A stretch of DNA of 64,000 bases. It comes from Azorinus chamasolen (taxonomy: Eukaryota > Mollusca > Bivalvia > Cardiida > Solecurtidae). The DNA lies in contig OY755240.1 of NCBI GenBank assembly GCA_963576725.1, forward strand, positions 37,040,629-37,104,628, given 5' to 3'. The notes below the pieces were generated by a model, which was given only the letters and a program-made list of their open reading frames with translations, searched no databases and was not told the origin of the DNA. The position numbers and the translations under genes are program-made. Below, piece by piece: positions 46,579 to 59,817 of the stretch; the stretch's first letter is position 1, and the number at the start of each line of letters is the position of its first letter.

Positions 46579-49500
46579 TAGCTCACCAGAGCACAAAGTG
46601 CTCAGGGTGAGCTTTTGTGATCGCCTGATGTCCGTCGTCTGTCGACGTGCGTCGTCCGTCGTTCGTCGTCAACAATTTGAACCTTTAAAAATCTTCTCCT
46701 CTGAATCTATAGGGTGCTCAGCTTTCATCTTTGGCACATAGCTTCACGTAAAGGTCCTATACAAAAGTTATATAAATTATGTCCCTGGAGTCAAAATTGG
46801 CCCCACCCAGGGGGTGTCAAGTTTTCAATAGAAACATAGTGAAACTTTGAAAATCTTCTTCTCTGAAACTGGAAGGTTCTCAGCTTTGATATTTGGCACA
46901 TAGCATCACCCATAGGTCCTCTACAAAAGTTATATAAATCATGTCCCTGGGGTCAAAATTGGCCCCGCCCCAGGGGTATCAAGTTTTCTGTAGCTGACTG
47001 CTGTTTAAACTGCCCTTGGAGTCACTAGTATCTTCTTATCAAAAACTACATGTCCCAGAGCTTAGATATTTGGTGTATGGATTTACTTAGTTTACCTTTA
47101 TGAATTTTGTTAATATCATAGTTCTGAGGTTATAATTAGTCGTGCCCTGTGGGTTATACTTTACATCAGAAACTGCGGCTAAAGGTTTCTCCTACAACCC
47201 AGTCCACTGAGACTGACCTAGTATAGCCAGTTCCAGTGTTTATGCAAGTTTTACCCTTAGTCTGATCAGTAGAGTAGAAATTGTGTTTAGCCAAATAAAT
47301 AACAAACACTCATTTTAGATTGAGAAAACTAAGTGGATAATTCTCAAAATGCTCCTTGCATATCTATGTCCTGCATTAAGCTCTCAGATATCAATATAGA
47401 GTCTTATCAGTATATCTTTTGCGAAGTTCAGCTGAATACAAGTCAAGTGTTCTATGCTGTAGCATTCTTTATCAGTATTATAGTTGTCTGCTTCAGAATT
47501 GTTGTCTGCTTGTCTAAGATTGTTCACATAATTTTTTTAATACATGTCAATCTTACAATTAACTCTCTTGTACAAAACAATTATGAAGTACAATATTGGA
47601 TTCTGATCTGACACATATGTAACTTGAAGTTACATATGCGTCAGATCAGAATCCAAACTGTGCTAGGTCTCCCTTTGCACTTTTGAGAACAACTGGATTG
47701 CCTCCCTTCTGGGTAGACAACTGATATTTTTAGATCTAGCCTATTGCACAGACAATTAACCCTTTACTCCATAATTATGCATTTCTACACCATTGCAAAC
47801 AGAGTAGACCCAGATTAGATGGCTCATTTAGTAGCCATATGATCAGTCTGCTCTGTTTACTTATGATATTATATAGTGCAAATTGCATTAAATTATTTCC
47901 ATTTTGTGTACAATATACAATGTAGTTATAATATGTTTACTTAACCCTTTCCCTCATATAAATGCCTTTTGATGCATTTGCAAGCAGAGCCGACCCAGAT
48001 CAGGCGGCTCCTTTAGCAGCTGTCTGATTAGGGCCTACTCTGTTTGTTAATGGAATTTGAAAGATGTTTTTCATTACTTTCTAAAATGGCTACACTTTCT
48101 ATTTTTCATTATAACTATTTTGTCCATGAATATTCAGTAGGTATTGAACTTTTGAATAAACATAGAACAGGGGAAAGGTTAAAAATAAGTTAAGATATGA
48201 ATAATAATTTGAACTCACGTAGAAGGTATAACGAAAATATCTGAAATTTTGAACATAAGTATAGATTAATTTATTCTTTCTGAAATTCAACCATTTTGCC
48301 CAGGGAGATGCTATACATACTTTTTAGCTCACCAGAGCACAAAGTGCTCAGGGTGAGCTTTTGTTATCGCCAGATGTCCGTCGTCCGTCGGCGTGCATCG
48401 TGCGTCGTCGGGCGTCAACAATTTGAACCTTTAAAAATCTTCTCCTCTGAATCTACAGGGTTCTCAGCTTTCATCTTTGGTACATAGCATCACCTATAGG
48501 TCCTCTACAAAAGTTATATAAATTATACCCCTGGGGTCAAAATTGGCCCTGCCCCAGGGGTTTTCAGTTTTCAATAGAAACATATAGTGAAAACTTTGAA
48601 CATCATCTCCTCTAAAACTAGAAGGTCCTCAGCTTTTATATTTGGCACATAGCTTCAACTTCAGGGCTTCTACAAAAGTTATATAAATTATGCCCCTAGG
48701 ATAAAAATTGGTCCCATCCCAGGGATTAACAGTTTTTTGTAGCTGACTACATAAACAGCCCATGGGATCACTAGTTATGCATAGGAAAAACTTTAAAAAT
48801 ATTCTTGTCAGAAACTACATGTCCCAGAGCTTAGATATTTGGTGTATAGATTTACTTAGCATAACTTTATGGGTTTTATAAGTATCATAGTTCTTGGGTT
48901 AAAATTAGCCCTACCCTGTGTGTACAGACGTCTTCACATCATAAACGACAGTCTAAAGGTTTCTTCTTAATATATTAGCCTGCAGAGCTGAGACCAGTCA
49001 GTGTGAGTTCTTATATAATCACCCTTAGCCTGATCAGTAGAGTAGAAATTGTGTTTAGACAAATAACACACACTCATTTAAGATTGAGAAAACTGTGGAT
49101 AGTTCTCAATATGCAGACCACTCTTAAAGCTTTTTTTCATACCTATGCCCTACATTAAGCTACCAGATATCAATATAGAGCATATCTGTTGTGAATTTCA
49201 GCTTAACTCTTTGCATGCTGGGTAATTTTTTCATCTGCTAAATAGTTGTCTGCAGCATATTCATAAGTTATCCGTACTGCACAATTTCTTTCTAAGTTTT
49301 TCAGAAGTTCAGTCTCATTGACAAACAGTTTGGATAACAGATCAGGCCCCACATTATATTGGCCCTGATCTGGATCCAAACTGTTTGCATAGGTCACTAG
49401 TATCCTGTACTTTGAACTCCTCCTTCACTTTCAACCTGATTCACTTGATACTTGTTTTGGCTTGTAATATGCAAACTCCTCCTTCAGTTTTAAAGTTACT

Positions 49501-51430
49501 GAATTTATATTTGGGATAAGTAATAGTCACAAATAGCAGATGTGCAAGACATAATTTTCATGTGTTTACGGTTAGCCATTGTAGAATTATCCCCCCCTGA
49601 ACTTTGAATATTTTTTGTCATTTTTGCATGAAACATGGGGAGTTGGTGTCACAAACTCCTCCTTCATTTTGAAACTTATTAAATTGATACTTGCCATACA
49701 TACTAAACATGAATAGTACATGTGCAAGACATAATTTTCCTGTGTTTAGTGTTAGCCATTACAGAATTTTCTCTATTTGAACTTTGGGTATTTTTGTTAT
49801 TTGGTCCTGTTACATGTTCAAAACTTGGATTTGCAATCAAGGCTGCCGTGTGGGGGTATTCATCACCTTTAGTGATAGTTCTAGTTTCATCTGCTAAATA
49901 GTTGTCTGCAGCATATTCATAAGTTATCCGTACTACACAATTTCTTTCTAAGTTTTTCAGAAGTTCAGTCTCATTGACAAACAGTTTGGATAACAGATCA
50001 GGCCCCACATTATATTGGCCCTGATCTGGATCCAAACTGTTTGCATAGGTCACTAGTGGTGGGAGAATCCCACTACACACTTTCTTTCTAAGTTTTTCAG
50101 AAGTTCAGTCTCATTTACAAACAATTTGGATATCAGATCAGGCCCCACATTATGTGGGCCCTGATCTGGATCCAAACTGTTTGCATAGGTCATTAGTGGT
50201 GGGAGAATCCGCCTCTAGCATCCAAAGAATTAATACAAGTTCCAGTGGTCTATGCTCTATCCATTCTTTCACTACATTCTTTCAGCATCATGTTCAGGTC
50301 CTCTACAAAAGTTATATAAATTGTGTCCCTGGGGTCAAAATTGGCACCGCCCCTGGGGTGTTAAGTTTTCTATAGAAACATATGTGAAAACTTTGAAAAT
50401 CTTCTCCTCTGATTGTCTGGTGAGCGATGTCAGGGCCATTCTGGCCCTCTTGTTTGTATGACCTTCTTTAGATTTACATTGTTATAATATGTTTACATTT
50501 ACATTTTTCTTTAATTTCTATTCACTTGAGGTCCACTACAAAAGCTATATGAATTATGCCCTTGGGGTCAAAATTGGCACACCCCAGGGCCAGCTAGTTT
50601 TCTATAGAAACATAATAGTGAAAACTTTGAAAATCTTCTCCTCTGATTGTCTGGTGAGCGATGTCAGGGCCATTCTGGCCCTCTTGTCTATAGAAATATA
50701 TAGTAAAACTTTGAATATCTTCTCCTCTGAAACTGGAAGGTTCTCAGCTTTCATATTTGGCACATAGCATCATGATCAGGTCCTCTACAAAAGTTATATA
50801 AATTATGCCCCTGGGGTCAAAATTGGCCCCGCCCCAGGGTTAGCCAGTTTTCAATAGAAACATATAGTGAAAACTTTGAAAATCTTCTCCTCTTAAACTG
50901 GAAGGTTCTCAGCTTTCATATTTGGCACATATCATCATGTTCAGGTCCTCTACAAAATTTTTATAAATTATGCCTTTGTGGTCAAAATTGGCCCCGCCCC
51001 AGGGATGGACAGTTTTCAATAGAAACATATTGTGAATACTTTGAAAATCTTCTCGTCTGAAACTAGTAGGTTCTCAGCTTCTATATTTGGCACATAGCAT
51101 CATGTTCAGGTCCTCTTCAAAAGTTATATAAATTATATCCCTGGGGTCAAAATTGGCCCCGCTCCAGGGGTAGCCAGTTTTCAATATAAGCATATAGTGT
51201 AAACTTTGAAAATCTTCTCCTCTGAATCTATAAGGTTCTCAGCTTTCATATTTGGCACATAGCATCATGTTTAGGTCCTCTACAAAAGTTATATAAATTG
51301 TGCAATTTGGGTCAAAATTGGCCCCGTCCCAGGGCCAGCTAATTTTCTATAGAAACATATAGTGAAAACTTTGAAAATCTTCTCCTCTGATTGTCTGGTG
51401 AGCGCTTCAGGGCCATTCTGGCCCTCTTGT
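46579..51430 (+). mobile_element. Cluster of AGCTCACC-type elements and orphan tails
   Basis: Heads at 46579 and 48325; tails ending at 50453, 50687 and 51430. More tails than heads means part of the cluster arose by unequal exchange or internal deletion. It contains four to five TTTGGATWTCAGATCAGG hairpins (47602-47660, 49325, 49985, 50120) and two CAGATCAG hairpins (47797, 47978). No coding. Confidence 0.6.
47602..47660. repeat. Hairpin of the TTGGATTCTGATCTGAC family
   Basis: TTGGATTCTGATCTGAC and GTCAGATCAGAATCCAA bracket an inner ACATATGTAACTTGAAGTTA palindrome. Variants with a GGATATCAGATCAGGCCCCA stem occur at about 28920, 29057, 49325, 49985 and 50120, and weaker ones at 42545, 43570 and 57885. 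The outer part (CAAACTGTTTGC) resembles the edge of the other hairpin family. Confidence 0.65.
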
Positions 51431-51622
51431 TGAATAAATCTACTGAAAAGGAGCATTTACTAGAGAAAAGGAAACGTTTAGAATTGTGTAGTATTGAAAC
51501 CATTGTGATAAATAGAGCATTTTCTCCTATGGAGCGTAAAAAAGCATATTTATGGAGGAAAGAGTTAAAGCGAGTATTTGATCTTTATTATCGGGTTTTA
51601 AGGCTTTATGTGACTGCTTTTT

Positions 51623-53788
51623 TAGCTCACCAGAGCACAAAGTGCTCAGGGTGAGCTTTTTTGATTGCCTGATGTCCGTCGTCTGTCGACGTGCATCGTC
51701 CGTCGTGCGTCGTCAGTCATCAACTATTTCAACCTTTAAAAATCTTCTCCTTTGAATCTACAGGGTTCTTAGCTTTCATCTTTGGCACATAGTATCATCT
51801 TTAGGTCCTCTACAAAAGTTATATAAATTATGCCCCTGGGGTCAAAATTGGCCCCGCCCCAGGGGTGCCTGTTTTCAATAGAAACATATAGTGAAATATT
51901 TGAATATCTTCTTCTCTGAAACGGGAAGGTTCTTAGCTTTCATATTTTGCACATAGCATTATGTTCAGGTCTTCTACAAAAGTTATATAAATTATGGCCC
52001 TGGGGTCAAAATTGGCCCCGCCCCAGGGGTAGCCAGTTTTCAATAGAAACAAATAGAGAAATCTTTGAAAATCTTCTTCCCTGAAACTGGAAGGCTCTCT
52101 CAGCTTTCATATCTGGCACAGAGCATCATGTTCAGGTCCTCTACAAAAGTTATATAAATTATGGCCACGGGCTCAAAATTGGCCCCGCCCCAGGGGTGGG
52201 CAGTTTTCAATAGAAACAAATAGTGAAATCTTTGAAAATCTTCTTCTCTGAAACTGGAAGGCTCTCAGCTTTCATATTTGGCACAGAGCATCATATCCAG
52301 GTCCTCTACAAAAGTTATATAAATTTTGGCCCAGGGGTCAAAATTGGCCCCGTCCTAGGGGTGGGCAGTTTTCAATAGAAATAAATAGTGAAATCTTTGA
52401 AAATCTTCACCTCTAAAAATTTGAAGTTACTCAGCTTTCATATTTGGCACATAGCATCATGTTCAGGTCCTCTACAAAAGTTACATAAATTATGGCCCCG
52501 GAGTCAAAATTGGCCCAGCCCCAGGGGTGGGCAGTTTCCAATAGAAACAAATAGTGAAATCTTTGAATATCTTCTTCTCTGACACTGGAAGGTTCTCAGC
52601 TTTCATATTTTGCACATAGCATTATGTTCAGGTCTTCTACAAAAGTTATATAAATTATGGCCCTGGGGTCAAAATTGGCCCCGCCCCAGGGGTAGCCAGT
52701 TTTCAATAGAAACATATATTGAAAACTTTGAAAATCTTATCGTCTGAAACTGGAAGGTTCTCAGCTTTCATATTTGGCACATAGCATCATGTTCAGGTCC
52801 TCTACAAAAGTTATATAAATTATGGCCCAGGGTTCAAAATTGGCTCCGCCCCAGGGGTGGGCAGTTTTCAATAGAAACAAATAGTGAAATGTTTGAATAT
52901 TTTCTTCTCTGAAACTGGAAGTCTCTCAGCTTTCATATTTTGCACAGAGCATCATGTTCAGGTCCTCTACAAAATTTATATAAATTATGGCCCTTTGGTC
53001 AAAATTGGCCCCGCCCCAGGAGTGGGCAGTTTTCAATAGAAACAAATAGTGAAATCTTTGTATATCTTCTTCTCTGAAACTGGAAGTCTCTCAGCTTTCA
53101 TATTTGGCACAGAGCATGATATCATGTTCAGGTCCTCCACAAGAGTTATATAAATTATGGTCCTGGGGTCAAAATTGGCCCCGCCACAGGGGTGCCTCGT
53201 TTTCAATAGAAACATATAGTAAAACTTTGAAAATCTTCTCGTCTGAAACCAGAAGGGTCTCAGCTTTTATATTTGGCACATAGCATCATGTTCAGATCCT
53301 CTACAAAAGTTATATAAATTATGGCCCTGGGGTCAAAATTGGCCCCACCCCAGGGGTGGGCCATTTTCAATAGAAACAAATAGTGAAATCTTTGAAAATC
53401 TTCTTCTCTGAAACTGGGAGGCTCTCAGCTCTCAGCTTTCATATTTGGCACAGAACATCATGTTCAGGTCCTCTACAAAAGTTATATAAATTATGACCCT
53501 GGGGTCAAAATTGGCCCCGCCCCAGGAGTGGGCAGTTTTCAATAGAAACAAATAGTGAAATCTTTGAAAATCTTCTTCACTGAAACTGGAAGGCTCTCAG
53601 CTTTCATATTTTGCATAGAGCATCATGTTTAGGTCCTCTACAAAAGTTACATAAATTATGGCCCTGTGGTCAAAATTGGGCCCACCCCAGGAGTGGTCAG
53701 TTTTCAATTGAAACAAATAGTGAAAACTTTGAAAATCTTCTCCTCTGATTGTCTGGTGAGCGCTTCAGGGCCATTCTGGCCCTCTTGT
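51623..53788 (+). mobile_element. AGCTCACC-type element, complete 2.2 kb copy
   Basis: Head at 51623 and tail CTCTTGT ending at 53788, with about a dozen ~165-bp core units between them. Units carry CTCAGCTTTCATATTTGGCA, CAGGTCCTCTACAAAAGTTA, a CCCTGGGGTC...CCCCAGGGG hairpin and CAATAGAAACAAATAGTGAA. Confidence 0.78.
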
Positions 53789-54439
53789 TTTAATAACAAC
53801 TGGATTGCCTCCCTTGTTGGTAGTAAATCTGCAGTAATATTGCAGACCCAAACAAAGAAAATTTAACCCTTTACTCCATAAATATGCATTTCTACACCTT
53901 TGCAAACAGAGTAGATCCATGTAGTAGCCATCTGATCAATCTGCTGTTTGCTTATGATATAATATAGTGCAAATTGCATTACATTATTTTCATTTTGTGT
54001 ACAATATACTTATATGTTTACTAACCCTTTCCCTCATGTTAACACCTTTTCACACATTTGCAAACAGATCAGACCCAGATCAGATGGCTCCTATAGCAGC
54101 TGTCTGATCAGGGTCTGCTCTGTTTGTCAATGGAATTTGAAAGATGTTTCTTTACTTTCTAAAATGGCTACTCTGTCCCACCTTCCATATTTCATTATAA
54201 CTATTTTGTCCATGAATATTCAGTAGGTATTTAAATTTTGAATTAACATAGAACAGGGGAAGGATTGGAAATAAATTAAGATATGAATCATAATAACTCA
54301 TGAAGGTGTAATGAAAATATCTGAAATTTTGAATATAAGTACATGTATAGATTAATTTATTCTTTCTGAAATTCAACCAATTTGCCCAGGGAGAGGGTAT
54401 ACATACTTTTGTACATGCCCTTCTTTAGATTTGCATTTT
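53789..54439. other. Spacer with dispersed hairpin module
   Basis: Two CAGATCAGATGG hairpins (about 53900 and 54056) are followed by a module (CCATGAATATTCAGTAGGTA to AATTCAACCAATTTGCCCAG) that is also present at 48120-48310 and, interrupted, at 37670-38700. The whole block between elements is therefore duplicated. No gene. Confidence 0.55.
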
Positions 54440-57079
54440 TAGCTCACCAGAGCACAAAGTGCTCAGGGTGAGCTTTTGTGATTGCCTGATGTCCGTCGGC
54501 GTGCGTCGTCCGTCGTGCGGTGTGCGTTGTCAGTCGTCAACAATTTGAACCTTTAAAAATCTTCTCCTCTGAATCTACAGGGTTCTCAGCTTTCATCTTT
54601 GGCACATAGCATCATCTTTAGGTCCTCTACAAAAGTTATTTAAATTATCCCCCTGGGGTCAAAATTGACCACGCCCCAGGGGTGCCTTGTTTTCAATAGA
54701 AACATATAGTAAAACTTTGAAAATCTTCTTCTCTGAAACTGGAAGGTTCTTAGCTTTCATAATTGGCACATAGCATCATGTTCAGGTCCTCTACAAAAGT
54801 TATATAAATTATGGCCCTGGGGTCAAAATTGGCCCCGCCCCAGGGATGGGCAGTTTTCAATAGAAACAAATGGTGAAAACTTTGAACATCTTCTTCTCTG
54901 AAACTAGAAGGCTCTCAGCTTTCATATTTGGCACAGAGCATCATGTTCAGGTCCTCTACAAAAGTTATATAAATTATGGCCCTGGGGTCAAAATTGGCCC
55001 CTCCCCAGAGGTGGCCAGTTTTCAATAGAAACATATCGTGCAAACTTTGAAAGTCTTCTTCTCTGAAACTGGAAGGTTCTCAGCTTTCATATTTTGCACA
55101 TAGCATCATGTACAGGTCCTCTTACAAAAGTTATATAAATAATGGCCCCGGGGTCAAAATTGGCCCCGCCCCAGAGGTGGGCAGTTTTCTAGAGAAACAA
55201 ATAGTGAAATCTTTGAAAATATTCTTCTCTGAAACTGGAAGGCTCTCAGCTTTCATATATGGTAAATAGCATCATGTTCAGGTCCTCTACAAAATGTTTA
55301 TAAATTATGGCCCCAGGGTCAAAATTGACCCGCCCCAGGGGTGGGCAGTGTTCAATATAAACAAATAGTGAAATCTTCGAAAATCTTCTCGTCTGAAACT
55401 GGAAGGTTCTCAGCTTTCATATTTGGCACATAGCATCATGTTCAGGTCCTCTACATAGGTTATATAAATTATGGCCCCGGGGTTAAAATTGGCCCCTCCC
55501 CAGGGGTGCCTTCTTTTCAATAGAAACATATAGTAAAACTTTGAAAATCTTCTTCTCTGAAACCAGAAAGTTCTCAGCTTTCATAATTGGCACATAGCAT
55601 CATGTTCAGGTCCTCTACAAAAGTTATATAAATTATGCCCCTGGGGTCAAAATTGGTCCCGCCCCAGGGGTGGGCAGTTTTCAATAGAAACAAATAGTGA
55701 AAACCTTGAACATCTTCTTCTCTGAAATTGGAAGGTTCTCAGCTTTCATATTTGGCACAGAGCATCATGTTCAGGTCCTGTACAAAAGTTGTATAAATTA
55801 TGGCCCTGGGGTCAAAATTGGCCCGGCCCCAGGGGTGGAGAGTTTTCAATAGAAACAAATAGTGAAAACTTTGAAAATCTTCTACTCTGAAACTCGAAGG
55901 TTCGTAGCTTTCATATTTGTCACAGAGCATCATGTTCAGGTCCTCTACAAAAGTTGTATAAATTATGGCCCTCAGGTCAAAATTGGCCCCGCCCCAGAGG
56001 TGGGCAGTTTTCTATAGAAACAAATAGTGTAAACTTTGAAAGTCTTCTCCTCTGAAACTGGAAGGTTCTCAGCTTTCATATTTGGCACATAGCATCATGT
56101 TCAGTTCCTCTACAAATGTTATATAAGTTATGGCCCTGGGGTTAAAATTGGCCCCACCCCAGGGGTGGACAGTTTTCAATAGAAACAAATAGTGAAAACC
56201 TTGAACATCTTCTTCTCTGAAATTGGAAGGTTCTCAGCTTTCATATTTGGCACAGAGCATCATGTTCAGGTCCTGTACAAAAGTTGTATAAATTATGGCC
56301 CTGGGGTCAAAATTGGCCCGGCCCCAGGGGTGGAGAGTTTTCAATAGAAACAAATAGTGAAAACTTTGAAAATCTTCTACTCTGAAACTCGAAGGTTCGT
56401 AGCTTTCATATTTGTCACAGAGCATCATGTTCAGGTCCTCTACAAAAGTTGTATAAATTATGGCCCTCAGGTCAAAATTGGCCCCGCCCCAGAGGTGGGC
56501 AGTTTTCTATAGAAACAAATAGTGTAAACTTTGAAAGTCTTCTCCTCTGAAACTGGAAGGTTCTCAGCTTTCATATTTGGCACGTAGCATCATGTTCAGT
56601 TCCTCTACAAATGTTATATAAGTTATGGCCCTGGGGTTAAAATTGGCCCCACCCCAGGGGTGGACAGTTTTCAATAGAAACAAATAGTGAAATCTTTGAA
56701 AATCTTCTCTGAAACTAGAAGGCTCTCAGCTTTCATAGTTGGCACAGAGCATCATGTTTGGGTCCTCTACAAAAGTTATATAAATTATAGGCCCTGGGGT
56801 CAAAATTGGCCCGCCACAGGGGTGGGCAGTTTTCATTATAAATATTTTGATAAAACTGAAAATCTTCTCGTCCGAAACTGGAAGGTTAATCTCAGCTTTC
56901 ATATTTGGCTCATAGCATCATGTTCAGGTCCCCCACAAGTTTTTCTAAATTATTCCCCTGGGGTCAAAATTGGCCAGCCCCAGGGAATGCTAGTTTTCTA
57001 GAGAAACATATAGTGAAAACTTTGAAAATCCTCTCCTGATTGTCTGGTGAGCGCTTCAGGGCCATTCTGGCCCTCTTGT
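54440..57079 (+). mobile_element. AGCTCACC-type element, complete 2.6 kb copy with higher-order repeat
   Basis: Head at 54440, tail ending CTCTTGT at 57079. Core units are ~165 bp. Three consecutive units (about 55675-56169) are repeated almost identically at 56170-56664, a recent 495-bp unequal exchange. Confidence 0.78.
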
Positions 57080-57480
57080 TATATGTTTTCATTTACATTT
57101 TCTTAAATTTTCTTCATTTGAGGTCCTCTACAAAAGTTACATAAATTATGCCCCTTGGGTCAAAATTGGCCCTCACCAGGGCTGGCTATATTTTCTATAG
57201 AAACACATAGTGAAATCTTTGAAAATCTTCTCCTCTGATTGTCTGGTGAGCGATGTCAGGGCCTTTCAGGCCCTCTTGTCTATAGAAACATATAGTGAAA
57301 ACTTTGAAAATCTTCTCCTGATTGTCTGGTGAGCGATTCAGGGCCATTCTGGCCCTCTTGTTTTATATTTCTTAAATGTTGTTAGCTCACTATAGTTTTC
57401 TAGAGAAACATATAGTGAAAACTTTGAAAATCTTCTCCTCTGATTGTCTGGTGAGCGCTTCAGGGCCATCTTGTTTTTTT
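57080..57480 (+). repeat. Three orphan AGCTCACC-element tails
   Basis: Tail signatures CTGGTGAGCGATGTCAGGGC, CTGGTGAGCGATTCAGGGCC and CTGGTGAGCGCTTCAGGGCC end near 57279, 57361 and 57475, each preceded by less than one core unit and by no head. Confidence 0.65.
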
Positions 57481-58850
57481 CAGAATTCGAAAAATAAAAA
57501 AGGCTAAAAATGTCGAAAATACAATAAAAATGATAACTAAGTGGGGTCTAGGATTTAGGTGTGAACCCCTTATACTGGACCAAGGACACGATCAAGTTCT
57601 GAACTTCCAGTAAATAAGAAGAATGATTTGTAAAAGTTTCTAGATCTTCTATTTTAGTTTATAGATGTATAGCCTACCTTTCTTATCATTTCCAATCAAG
57701 TAAAAATGTCTTTCTCTATCAAAAACTTTGACTGCATAATTTGAGATAAGGACGGACAAAAGATTTCAGCTTTTACATGTATTTTTGGAAAAAGATAACA
57801 CAATGTATATAAATTTAGATGTTGATAGAACAGTGGCATCAAGACACTGGTCATGTCCATGCGCCTGATGGGCTCCTACACACTTGGATTCTAATGAGAC
57901 ATCGTGTTACTCGCGGCATCTCATCTAGATCTTAACTGTGTGCATTGTACAGTTCATGTCTAGCAGGTGAAGAGTTAATACATGCATACTGCCATAACAT
58001 GCATTAATTATTATGATGTTTTGTATTAAAATGCAGAGTTTTTGTTGACATTTTATAAATGTATACTCGTCGTTTCTTATGTTTGTTTGATTCAAAAATA
58101 GTTCATTTATACCAGATTTAGTTTCTTAGCCAAGCAGGAAATTGACGATCAGAATGACGTTTTGTTGGTAAAAATACCTCATAAATTTCGGCAAGGGAGG
58201 GGTGTCCCACCCCATACAAGTTTGCAAATATACTTCGCGGCCCAAATCTCAAAAACTTGCCAGCACTCCAAGCAAGTTATGTGCTTACACATACATCAAA
58301 ATGTGCTTAAGAGTGTTGTTTTACAAGTTTGAGTAGAAAAACTCTGTCGGAATATAACATTTTTAAAAAGGCAATTGATCTTTGTTCACACTATCTACAA
58401 TTTAACCTGGAATTCCAAACAGAGCTTAATTACGAGGTGCTAGATCAAATTGTTTCGAAAATTAACGTTCAGTAAATTATAAGCTTTAAATAGGTAAAAT
58501 ACTACGAGTATATTTCAAAAATCGCCTAATTGACTGAAAGAAAATCTATAAATCTACAACTATGTTTTTTTCCTGACAAAATTACCCAACATCTTTCTGT
58601 CCCAAATTGTAAATTCTATCACATTTGAAGCATTTTATATCATTTATATTTTGCATAAATGTCTTCCCAGAACCCCCCTAAAATGTGCCTCCAGCACTGT
58701 AGATTTTCAATTTTTTCCGGACCACCCTACCAAAAGTCATGCCTACACATTTGTTAAAGGCAAGATACGCCCCTGTATGAAGTTACATGTGTCAGATCAG
58801 AATCCAAACTTTGTGCTAAATTCAGTCAAGTCATGCTCAGCAGTCACAGG
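57481..58850. other. Gene-free unique-looking region
   Basis: No open frame of interest. One degenerate hairpin of the TTGGATTCTAATGAGAC type lies at 57885-57945, and half of another at 58790-58815. Confidence 0.4.
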
Positions 58851-59655
58851 GTGTTCAGTTTTCAATAGAAACATATAGTGAAAACTTTGAAAATCTTCTC
58901 CTCTGAAACTGGAAGGTTCTCAGCTTTCATATTTGGCACATAGCATCATGTTTAGGTCCTCTACAAAAGTTATATAAATAATGGCCCTGGGGTTAAAATT
59001 GGCCCCGTCCCAGGGGTGGGCAGTTTTCAAATAGTGAAGTCTTTGAAAATCTTCTCCTGAAACTGGAAGGCGCTCAGCTTTCATATTTAACACAGAGCAT
59101 CATGTTCAGGTCCTCTACAAAAGTTATATAAATTATGACCCTGGGGTGGGTAGTTTACAATGGAAACAAATAGTGAAAACTTTGAAAATCTTCTTCTCTT
59201 AATCTGGAAAGTTCTAGGCTTTCATATTTGGCGCATAGCATCATGTATAGGTCCTCTACAAAAGTTATATGAATATGGCCCTGGGGTCAAAATTGGCCCC
59301 GCCCCAGGGGTGGGTAGTTTTCAGTAGAAACATATAGAGAAAACTTTGAAAATCTTCTCCTCTGAAACTGAAAGATTCTCAGCTTTCATATTTGGCTCAT
59401 AGCATCATGTTCAAGTCCTCTACAAAAGTTATATAAATTATGCTCCTGGGGTCAAAATTGGCCTGTCCAAGGGCCGGCTAGTTTTCTATAGAAACATATA
59501 GTGAAAACTTTGAAAATCTTCTCCTCTGGTTGTCTGGTGAGCGATGTCAGGGCCATTCTGGCCCTCTTGTTTATAGAAACACATAGTGAAAACTTTGAAA
59601 ATCTTCTCCTCCGATTGTCTGGTGAGCGATGTCAGGGCCTTTCATGCCCTCTTGT
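58851..59655 (+). repeat. Headless AGCTCACC-type core array with two tails
   Basis: Core units begin abruptly at GTGTTCAGTTTTCAATAGAA. Tails end near 59570 and 59655. The 5' half with the hairpin head is missing. Confidence 0.6.
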
Positions 59656-59817
59656 TTGAATTGTCTCCCCCTGATAATTGTTCAGTTATTGCCCCTGATA
59701 TGATATGAACTTAAAATCAGAGAAACTTTGTGCTGCGCTTATCTCTGAAACCAGTAGGGCTAGTCACCAAACTTCAAAGGAATGTTGACCAGCATGGGTT
59801 GTTGTGTACTTGGTTTT

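Noticed and set aside
55739..56428. Two identical 64-residue minus-strand frames
   Set aside because: They are produced by the 495-bp higher-order duplication in a non-coding core array.
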